A program made the translations under genes and the position numbers. A DNA stretch of 64,000 bases from RHKX01 sp963745755 (GTDB lineage: Bacteria > Actinomycetota > Thermoleophilia > Solirubrobacterales > 70-9), in assembly GCA_963745755.1 (NCBI GenBank), contig CAVUYP010000002.1, positions 248,001 to 312,000 of the forward strand, read 5' to 3'. Every line of letters starts with the position of its first letter. Position 1 is the stretch's first letter. Under the pieces are notes generated by a model. It was not told where the DNA came from, did no database searches, and was given only the letters and a program-made list of their open reading frames with translations. Below, piece after piece: positions 57,606-64,000 of this stretch.

Positions 57606-58964
57606 ATGAATACTGAGAAGGCAACGGCCGCACCCCGCTCCGGCGTCGGTGCCGAGGACGGGTTCACGATCATCGAGGTGGTGGTCACCGCGGTCGTGGT
57701 CGTGACGGTGATGATCGCGACGTTCGGCGCGCTCGAATCGGCCGGCCGCGCCGGCGCCGATCAGCGCCACCACGCCGAGGCCTATGCCCTCGCCCAGCAG
57801 GACCAGGCGCGACTGCGGTCGCTGCAGATCTCCCAGCTCGCCGGGCTGAGCGAGACGAACACCGTCAACCAGGGCGGGACCCAGTACAGCGTCGAGTCGA
57901 CCGGGCAGTTCGTCAACGACGTCACCGGTACCGCCTCCTGCGAGGAGGGGACGAACACCTCCGACTACATCAGCATCACCTCCACGGTCACCTGGCCGGC
58001 GATGGGCGGCCGGCCGCCGACGGTGATCAAGAGCATCGTCGCGCCTCCTGCCGGTTCACTCTCGGAGGATGCCGGCGCGCTCGCCGTCGTCGTCCGCGAC
58101 GGCGCCGGCAACGGGCTCGCCGGGGTCCCCCTGACCGGCTCCGGCGCCGGGTCGTTCAGCGGCTCGACCGGCCCGACCGGCTGCATCCTCTTCACCGACC
58201 TGCCCGAGGGCAACTACACGCTGACCCCGAGCACGGCGGCCGGCGTCGTCGACGCCGACGGCGATCCGCCCGCCCCGATCGCGACCAGCGTCGTCGGCCA
58301 GAGCACGAACACGCTCGTGCTCCGCTACGACACCCCGGGGAGCATCGACGTCACCTTCAAGACGCGGATCAACGGCAGCGTCCAGAACACGACCCAGGAC
58401 ACCGTCGTCGCCTTCAACAACGGGATGTCGCAGGAGCGGATGTTCGGGACCGTCGGCAGCCGCGTGACCACGCTCCAGGCCACCTCGCTGTTCCCGTTCT
58501 CCTCGCCCTACGCGGTCTACGCCGGCAGCTGCACCGCCAACAACCCGAACCCCGACGAGCTCACCGACCCACCCGCGGCGGCGGCGCTGGCCGACGTCAA
58601 CGTCGTCTCCAGCCAGATCGCGACGGCGACGATCCAGCTGCCGGCCCTCGATCTGACCGTGATGAGCGGCAACTCGAGCAGCTCGCCGGGGTCACCCGTG
58701 AGCGGCGCGACGGTGAAGATCGCCGACACGCAGTGCAGCGTCGGCGGCAACCCGGTGAAGCGGACGATGACGACGAACTCGACCGGCAGGCTCGACACGC
58801 CCGGCCTGCCCTACGGGACCTACGACATCTGCGCCTACCGGAGCAGCACCAACCGCAAGAACACGCTGTCGGCGGTCCCGGTCGAGACGACCGCCACCGA
58901 CACGACCCGGACGATCTACGTCGGCAGCAGCGCCGCCGGCAGCAGCAGCGGGAGCTGCCCGTGA
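57606..58964 (+). CDS. Large PilV-like minor pilin with two carboxypeptidase-regulatory-like domains
   Basis: 452 residues. Prepilin N-terminus DGFTIIEVVVTAVVVVTVMI with Glu5. After the pilin stalk, two segments look like beta-sandwich (CarboxypepD_reg-type) repeats: about 155-215 (VVVRDGAGNGLAGVPLTG, TDLPEGNYTLTP) and about 355-425 (VSGATVKIADTQCS, GLPYGTYDICAY). Much larger than a standard PilV, suggesting a tip adhesin or surface-exposed module. Stop overlaps the next GTG. Confidence 0.85.
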   Translation: MNTEKATAAPRSGVGAEDGFTIIEVVVTAVVVVTVMIATFGALESAGRAGADQRHHAEAYALAQQDQARLRSLQISQLAGLSETNTVNQGGTQYSVESTGQFVNDVTGTASCEEGTNTSDYISITSTVTWPAMGGRPPTVIKSIVAPPAGSLSEDAGALAVVVRDGAGNGLAGVPLTGSGAGSFSGSTGPTGCILFTDLPEGNYTLTPSTAAGVVDADGDPPAPIATSVVGQSTNTLVLRYDTPGSIDVTFKTRINGSVQNTTQDTVVAFNNGMSQERMFGTVGSRVTTLQATSLFPFSSPYAVYAGSCTANNPNPDELTDPPAAAALADVNVVSSQIATATIQLPALDLTVMSGNSSSSPGSPVSGATVKIADTQCSVGGNPVKRTMTTNSTGRLDTPGLPYGTYDICAYRSSTNRKNTLSAVPVETTATDTTRTIYVGSSAAGSSSGSCP

Positions 58965-59653
58965 GAGCGCCGCGACCGATCGCCGACGAGCGCGGCTTCA
59001 CCCTCGTCGAGATGCTCGTCGGCATGGTGATCGGGATCGCCGTGCTCGGCGGGGTCGTCACCCTGGTCACCGTGACGGCGCGAAGCAGCGGTCGGATCAG
59101 TGAGCGGGTCGCCGCCGACCAGGTCGCCCGGCCGATGGTCCAGCGGGTCATGACCGAGCTGCACTCGGCGTGCATCTCCCCGGGCCTGGCGCCGATCCTG
59201 CCCGGCAGCACCGGCAGCTCGATCTCGTTCATCCACGGCACCGGCGCCGAGGTCGCGCCGACGCCGGTCAAGCGGACGATCTCGCTGAGCGGCGGCGACC
59301 TCGGCGACGCCGTCTACGCGAAGACAGGCGGGACGGCACCGGACTGGACATTCGCGTCGTCGCCGACTTCGACCTACCTGCTGCTGAGCCGGGTCGGAAC
59401 GATCGGCTCGACGCCGCTGTTCCGTTACTACGCCTACGAGAACGGGGCGATCTCCGACACGCCGCTGCCGGTGCCGCTGAGCTCCGACGACGCCGCCCGC
59501 ACCGTCGAGGTCGCGATGTCCTTGACCGTCTCGCCGGCGACGAGCGCGACATCCGCGGAGGCCGGCACGCCGATCGAGCTGACGAACTCGGCGCTGGTCC
59601 GGTTCTCGCCGAGCAACGAGGACACCGAACAGGCGGGTCTGCCATGCACCTGA
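58961..59653 (+). CDS. PilW-like minor pilin
   Basis: 230 residues from GTG at 58961. Prepilin motif ERGFTLVEMLVGMVIGIAVL with Glu5, then an alpha-helical stalk and a beta-rich domain ending LPCT. Homologous in layout to PilW/PilJ priming pilins. Overlaps genes on both sides (4 and 10 bases). Confidence 0.85.
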   Translation: MRAPRPIADERGFTLVEMLVGMVIGIAVLGGVVTLVTVTARSSGRISERVAADQVARPMVQRVMTELHSACISPGLAPILPGSTGSSISFIHGTGAEVAPTPVKRTISLSGGDLGDAVYAKTGGTAPDWTFASSPTSTYLLLSRVGTIGSTPLFRYYAYENGAISDTPLPVPLSSDDAARTVEVAMSLTVSPATSATSAEAGTPIELTNSALVRFSPSNEDTEQAGLPCT

Positions 59654-61263
59654 GGCTGCCGCGCTGCGAGCGGATCCGGCGACGCCTCGGCGCCGAGGAC
59701 GGGTTCACGATGGCGACCGCGATGCTGGCGCTGGTCGTCGTCTCGCTGGCGATGGCGGCGACCGTCACCGCGGTCAACGGCGATATCAGCCTGACCAGCC
59801 GTGACCTCGACCAGAAGCGGGCCTACGAGGCGGCTCAGGCCGGGCTCGCCGACTACTCGTTCCACCTCAACAAGGACAACGCCTACTGGGCGAAGTGCAC
59901 GAACGTGCCGACGCCGAACGCCGTCAACAACGCCGGCTCGACGGCGAAGCGCCGCAACGTGCCCGGCAACACCGGCGCCAGCTATGCGCTCGAGCTGATC
60001 CCGGCGACCGGCAAGAGCGTCTGCTCCAGCTCCGATCCGGTCGGCAGCATGATCGAACAGTCGGGCGGGACCAGCAACGGCACCTTCCGGATCCGCTCGA
60101 CCGGCTACGCGGCGGACTCGAAGCAGAGCATCGTCGCCTCCTTCAAGCGGGCCTCGTTCCTCGACTACGTCTACTTCACCCAGTACGAGACCTCCGATCC
60201 GGTCACCTACGGCTCGAGCTGGGAGATCAACCAGGCCTACCAGCAGTGCGAGAAGACCTACCGCGACGGCCGCAAGTACAGCAGCCTGCCCTGCACCGAG
60301 ATCGTCTTCGTCAGCGGCGAGTCGATCAACGGTCCGCTGCACACCAACGACGAGCTCAACATCTGCGGCTCGCCGGTGTTCGGGCGCTCCCCGAGCGATC
60401 TGATCGAGGTCAGCTCGCCGCCGGCCGGCTACCGGAGCTCCGGGGGGTCGGGTTGCGGCTCCACGTCGCCGACTTTCCGCGGCACCTACCTGACCAACGC
60501 GCCGGTGCTGACGCCGCCGAGCACCAACGACAGCCTCAAGAACGTCGCGGGCGCGGCGGTCTACACCGGCCAGACCGACATCCAGCTCAGCGGCACGAAC
60601 ATGACCGTGAAGACGGCCTCCGGCTCGACGAGCACGACGCCGATCCCGAGCAGCGGCGTGATCTACGTAGCCAACAGCACGACGTCGTCGTGCAGCAACG
60701 CCTACTCGCCCTATGCGCGGAACACGACCATGTACCCGTCCTCTTCGGCCTGCGGGAACGTCTACGTCTCCGGGAGCTACTCGGGCCAGCTGACGATCGC
60801 CGCCGAGAACGACGTGATCATCGACGACGACCTCTGCCGCGGCAGCTGCTCAGGCAGCCCCAGCGGCAACGGCCTGCTCGGCCTGATCGCCAACAACTTC
60901 ATCCGCGTCTATCACCCGCTCACCCCGACGAACAGGACGACCGCCTGGGGCGACTGCAACGGCACCAGCAACGGGTCGGGCACGCAGACGAACCTGCGGA
61001 TCGATGCGGCGATGCTGGCGATCCAGCACTCGTTCGTCGTCGATCACTACAACTGCGGCAACCCGCTCGGCACGCTCACCGTCAACGGCGCGATCTCGCA
61101 GAAGTTCCGCGGCCCGGTCGGCACCGTCAGCGGCACCAATCCGGTGTCGGGCTACAGCAAGAACTACTCCTACGACGACCGGCTCCGCTACCTGGCGCCG
61201 CCGAACTTCCTCGATCCGGTCGAATCGGCCTGGCACATGCAGCGCCAGACGATCGATCCCTGA
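59644..61263 (+). CDS. Large PilX/GspK-like minor pilin lacking Glu5
   Basis: 539 residues. N-terminus EDGFTMATAMLALVVVSLAMAA is a prepilin-like cleavage site, but mature residue 5 is Thr instead of Glu, a feature of tip pilins of the GspK kind. A large Ser/Thr/Asn/Gly-rich exported domain contains many Cys in pairs and a polymer-like beta pattern (GNVYVSGSYSGQLTIAAENDVIIDDD) that resembles a beta-helix. It likely caps the pilus tip complex and could be an adhesin. Confidence 0.82.
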   Translation: MHLRLPRCERIRRRLGAEDGFTMATAMLALVVVSLAMAATVTAVNGDISLTSRDLDQKRAYEAAQAGLADYSFHLNKDNAYWAKCTNVPTPNAVNNAGSTAKRRNVPGNTGASYALELIPATGKSVCSSSDPVGSMIEQSGGTSNGTFRIRSTGYAADSKQSIVASFKRASFLDYVYFTQYETSDPVTYGSSWEINQAYQQCEKTYRDGRKYSSLPCTEIVFVSGESINGPLHTNDELNICGSPVFGRSPSDLIEVSSPPAGYRSSGGSGCGSTSPTFRGTYLTNAPVLTPPSTNDSLKNVAGAAVYTGQTDIQLSGTNMTVKTASGSTSTTPIPSSGVIYVANSTTSSCSNAYSPYARNTTMYPSSSACGNVYVSGSYSGQLTIAAENDVIIDDDLCRGSCSGSPSGNGLLGLIANNFIRVYHPLTPTNRTTAWGDCNGTSNGSGTQTNLRIDAAMLAIQHSFVVDHYNCGNPLGTLTVNGAISQKFRGPVGTVSGTNPVSGYSKNYSYDDRLRYLAPPNFLDPVESAWHMQRQTIDP

Positions 61264-61303
61264 GCCCGTGTCCCGCCGCCGCCGCGGATAGCTTCTCCCG
61301 CCG

Positions 61304-62068
61304 ATGTTGGTCGTCGCCCTCTTCATGGCCCTGCTCGGGCTGCTGATCGGCAGCTTCGCCGGCGTCGTCGCCTACCGGGTACCGCGCGGGGAGTCGCCGA
61401 TCGGCGGTCGTTCTCGCTGCGACTCGTGCGCCACCGTCGTCGCCGCCCGCGACAACGTCCCGGTCGTCTCCTGGCTGCTCTTGCGCGGCCGCTGCCGGAG
61501 CTGCGGAGCGGCGATCCCGGCGCGCTATCCGCTCGTCGAGCTCGGGCTGGCGGTTGGTTTCGCGGCCGCCTACCTGGCCCTCGAAGACGACGGCGCCGCC
61601 GAGGTGGCGCTCGGCTGCAGCTTCCTGTTCGTGCTTGCGATCGTCACCCTGACCGACCTCGAGCAGCGGATCATCCCCAACGTCGTCCTCGCGCCGGCCG
61701 CCGTCGCGGCGATCGCCCTGACCCTGCTCGGCGATCCCGGCGAGCTGCCGCCGCGACTGCTCGCTGCGGCGATCGGCGGCGGCGTCCTGCTTCTCGTCTC
61801 GCTCGCCCATCCGCGCGGGATGGGGATGGGGGACGTCAAGCTGGCGTTCGTGATGGGCCTGTTCCTCGGCCGCGCCGTCGCGCCGGCGCTGCTGATCGGC
61901 TTCGCGGTGGGCGCCATCTGGGGGCTGGCGCTGATCGCCAGGCACGGCTCCGAGGCCCGCAAGCGGGCGGTCCCGTTCGGCCCGTTCCTCGCCTTCGGCG
62001 GCGTCGTCGGGCTGTTCGCCGGCGACGCGATCGTCGATTGGTACGTCGACTCGTTCCTATCCGGCTGA
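61304..62068 (+). CDS. pilD: Prepilin peptidase/N-methyltransferase
   Basis: Cleaves prepilins and methylates the new N-terminus. 254 residues. GLLIGSFAGVVAYRVPRGESP, the cytosolic zinc domain with CDSC and CRSC, and the two catalytic Asp motifs TDLEQRIIP and GMGDVKLA. Eight hydrophobic helices. Serves the pilins just upstream. Confidence 0.94.
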   Translation: MLVVALFMALLGLLIGSFAGVVAYRVPRGESPIGGRSRCDSCATVVAARDNVPVVSWLLLRGRCRSCGAAIPARYPLVELGLAVGFAAAYLALEDDGAAEVALGCSFLFVLAIVTLTDLEQRIIPNVVLAPAAVAAIALTLLGDPGELPPRLLAAAIGGGVLLLVSLAHPRGMGMGDVKLAFVMGLFLGRAVAPALLIGFAVGAIWGLALIARHGSEARKRAVPFGPFLAFGGVVGLFAGDAIVDWYVDSFLSG

Positions 62069-62108
62069 GGATCGGCCTGAAAGGCGTTTACCGCCGCGGC
62101 CGCCGGAT

Positions 62109-62136
62109 TCAAGCGGGGGCCCCTCGCGGCCGATGA
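62109..62136 (+). promoter_or_regulatory. FliA/WhiG-like promoter candidate before pilM
   Basis: TCAAG at 62109-62113, 15 bases, GCCGATGA at 62129-62136, nine bases before the pilM ATG. Same geometry as the pilT site; near-leaderless transcript expected. Confidence 0.52.
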
Positions 62137-62145
62137 GTTCGGGGC

Positions 62146-63258
62146 ATGGGACTGTCGCTCGGCGCGCGCAAGGTGAACACGACCGTCGGCCTCGACATCG
62201 AGGCCGCGACCGTCGCTGCCACCGAGGTCGTCGTCAACGGCGACGTCCGGCTTGGCAAGTCCGGCATCGCGCCACTCGCCGCCGGCGTCACCCGCGAGGG
62301 GGAGGTAAGCGATCCGGCGGCGCTGACGGCGGCGATCAAGGACCTCTTCGCCGACCACAGGCTCTCGCGCAACGTCCGCCTCGGGATCGCCAACCAGCGG
62401 GTCGCCGTGCGGACGCTGCGCCTGCCGTTCATCGAGGACGAGTCCGAGATCGAGGCCGCGGTCCGCTTCCAGGCCCAGGAGGAGCTGGCGATTCCGCTCG
62501 AGCAGTCGGTCCTCGACTGGCAGGTCCTCCGCCACGAGCCCGAGGTGCGGGCCGCCGGCAAGATGGACGTCGTCGTCGTCGCCGCCCGCCGCGAGATGGT
62601 CTCGAACCTGATCCGGGTCGTCCGCGACGCCGGGCTGCGCCCGATCGGCCTCGACGTCTCCGCCTTCGGCCTGATCCGCGCCCTCGGCAAGGACCGCAGC
62701 GGTCTCGCCGCCCCCGTCCCGGACGCGGCAGAGGCCGACGGCGGCGACGGGATGGCGGCGCCGCGGCCGGCGCAACTCTTCTGCTGCCTCGGCGACATCA
62801 CCAACCTCGCCGTCTCCCGCGACGGTGACTGCCTGTTCACGCGCGTCTCGCCGTTCGGCATCGAGGGAATCGCCCAGCGCCTCGCCGAGCGTCGCGAGCT
62901 GACCCTCGAGCACTCCCGCCGGTGGCTCGCCCACGTCGGCGTCGAGGAGCCGGTCGAGGCGATCGATGGCGATCCGGCGATCGTCGCCGCCACCCGCGAG
63001 GTGCTCGACGACGGCGTCGCCAGGCTCGCCGACGAGATGCGGCTCTCGCTCGACTACTACGGGGCCCAGGAGGGGGCGCAGGCGATCGAGGAGATCGTCG
63101 TCTGCGGTCCCGGCTCGGTCATCCCCGGCGTCTGCGGGGGGCTCGAGCAGCAGCTCGGCCTCGCCCTCCGGGTCGGTCACCCGCCGGCGCTCGCCGGCCT
63201 CGACGCCGCAGAGGCGGCCCGGCTCGCCGTCCCCTACGGACTGGCGCTGGAGGAGTAG
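62146..63258 (+). CDS. pilM: Type IV pilus assembly protein PilM
   Basis: 370 residues. Actin-like ATPase forming the cytosolic ring that binds PilN. VGLDIEAATVAATEV (phosphate-1 motif), KDLFADHRLSRNVRLGIANQ, VRFQAQEELAIPLEQSVLDW, the adenosine region EIVVCGPGSVIPGVCGGL. Intact. pilN starts two bases after its stop. Confidence 0.93.
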   Translation: MGLSLGARKVNTTVGLDIEAATVAATEVVVNGDVRLGKSGIAPLAAGVTREGEVSDPAALTAAIKDLFADHRLSRNVRLGIANQRVAVRTLRLPFIEDESEIEAAVRFQAQEELAIPLEQSVLDWQVLRHEPEVRAAGKMDVVVVAARREMVSNLIRVVRDAGLRPIGLDVSAFGLIRALGKDRSGLAAPVPDAAEADGGDGMAAPRPAQLFCCLGDITNLAVSRDGDCLFTRVSPFGIEGIAQRLAERRELTLEHSRRWLAHVGVEEPVEAIDGDPAIVAATREVLDDGVARLADEMRLSLDYYGAQEGAQAIEEIVVCGPGSVIPGVCGGLEQQLGLALRVGHPPALAGLDAAEAARLAVPYGLALEE

Positions 63259-63260
63259 CG

Positions 63261-64000
63261 ATGCGTCCGGTCAACCTGATTCCGAACGAGGAGCGCCGCG
63301 GCGCCGCCGCGCCGAGCCGCACCGGCTCGGTCGCCTACTTCGTCGTCGGCGCCCTCGCCCTCGCCCTGGTCGGCGTCTGCGCGGTCGTCTTCATGGGCAG
63401 CAAGGTCAGCGACAAGCAGGCCGAGGTCGACCGCCTCGAGGCGCAGGCGATCGAGACCGAGGCGCGGGCCGGCAGCCTTGCCTCCTACGTCTCCTTCCAG
63501 CAGATCCGCGAGTCGCGGGCGACGACGATCGACTCGCTCGCGAAGAGCAGGTTCGACTGGGAGCGGGTCGTCCGCGAGCTCTCGCGGGTGATCCCCAAGG
63601 ACGTCTGGCTCTCGAACCTGACCGGCACGGTCGCGCCCGAGGTCCAGCTCGACGACGCCGCCGCGATCGCGCTGCGTGCCTCGGTTCCCGGACCGGCCCT
63701 CGAGCTGGTCGGCTGCGCGCGCTCGCAACCGGCGATCGCGAGCCTGATCGCGGCGCTGCACGACATCGACGGCGTGACCCGGGTGACCGCCGCCAACGGC
63801 ATCAAGACCCCCGATACCTCTTCCGGCAGCTCAGACGGCTCCGGGGCGGCGGCGCCCAGCCGCCCGACACCGGCGGCTCCTGCCCGCGCTCGGCGCCGAG
63901 CTTCCAGATCGTCGCCGCCTTCGACGCGATCGCCGTCGAGGGGGCCGATGTGCCGCCGGCCGCTCCCGGCGGCAGCGACTCCGCGGCGCCGACCGGCGAG
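63261..64000 (+). CDS. pilN: Type IV pilus assembly protein PilN, 3'-partial, frameshifted
   Basis: Begins MRPVNLIPNEERRG, the conserved PilN N-terminus that docks in PilM, followed by one membrane helix (VAYFVVGALALALVGVCAVVF), a coiled-coil (SDKQAEVDRLEAQAIETEAR) and a periplasmic ferredoxin-like domain (VVRELSRVIPKDVWLSNLTG). The frame changes near 63840-63890; after that FQIVAAFDAIAVEGADVPP reads on to the window end. pilO would be expected just outside. Confidence 0.9.
   Translation, partial: MRPVNLIPNEERRGAAAPSRTGSVAYFVVGALALALVGVCAVVFMGSKVSDKQAEVDRLEAQAIETEARAGSLASYVSFQQIRESRATTIDSLAKSRFDWERVVRELSRVIPKDVWLSNLTGTVAPEVQLDDAAAIALRASVPGPALELVGCARSQPAIASLIAALHDIDGVTRVTAANGIKTPDTSSGSSDGSGAAAPSRPTPAAPARARRRASRSSPPSTRSPSRGPMCRRPLPAAATPRRRPA

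Overview
The window is very GC-rich DNA (roughly 70% by eye), densely packed, with many GTG starts and 4-base stop/start overlaps. Together with a heliorhodopsin, a type IV pilus (T4P) locus embedded in a hisS-aspS-mnmA-alaS-ruvX-mltG-aroE housekeeping run, and no phage or IS genes, this suggests an actinomycetote of the Thermoleophilia/Solirubrobacterales kind. That placement is an inference from gene content, not a database match.

Layout. 1-3.1 kb: 3' part of peptide deformylase, then hutF and hutI of histidine degradation, all heavily frameshifted. 3.2-11.5 kb: secreted phosphodiesterase-like lipoprotein, cupin, heliorhodopsin, Notum-type esterase, Rieske oxygenase, and a cyclic-nucleotide-domain/thioredoxin-reductase-like flavoprotein. 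11.5-16.9 kb: a stretch bounded by a 24-bp copy of a tRNA-Met 3' end and the intact tRNA-Met, holding a membrane protein, a hydrolase, a GNAT/acyl-CoA synthetase and a secreted protein; it looks like an old tRNA-targeted insertion. 17-27.5 kb: deacetylase-like protein, sugar aminotransferase plus epimerase, polysaccharide deacetylase, DMT transporter, glycosyltransferase, reductase, M29 peptidase, glutamate formimidoyltransferase. 27.5-41.5 kb: MBL hydrolase, hisS, aspS, a thioredoxin-fold membrane protein, an IscU-MnmA fusion, alaS, ruvX, mltG, aroE and pilB. 41.8-57 kb: pilT and pilC separated by accessory genes, then an acetyl-CoA hydrolase, an apbE/ferric-reductase operon, a TSUP transporter, a copper-type operator with a DUF4396 gene, and a MarR/MFS pair. 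57-64 kb: pilA under a c-di-GMP-I riboswitch, three minor pilin genes, pilD, pilM and the start of pilN.

How it fits together. Pilus motors (PilB, PilT), platform (PilC), pilins, peptidase and the PilM/PilN assembly proteins are spread over 25 kb. A shared promoter pattern, T(A/C)AAG-N15-GnCGA, resembles FliA/WhiG-type sigma sites. It lies upstream of pilA, pilM, pilT and the thioredoxin-fold gene and may tie the dispersed genes into one regulon, with c-di-GMP acting on pilA through the riboswitch. Four copies of a 51-bp palindrome (17-bp arms, 17-nt centre) sit in tandem pairs after the thioredoxin-fold gene and after pilB.

Data quality. About a dozen genes, including essential alaS, are broken by single-base insertions, mostly of G or C. 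These look like sequence or assembly errors rather than pseudogenes. Such genes are annotated as CDS across the frameshifts.
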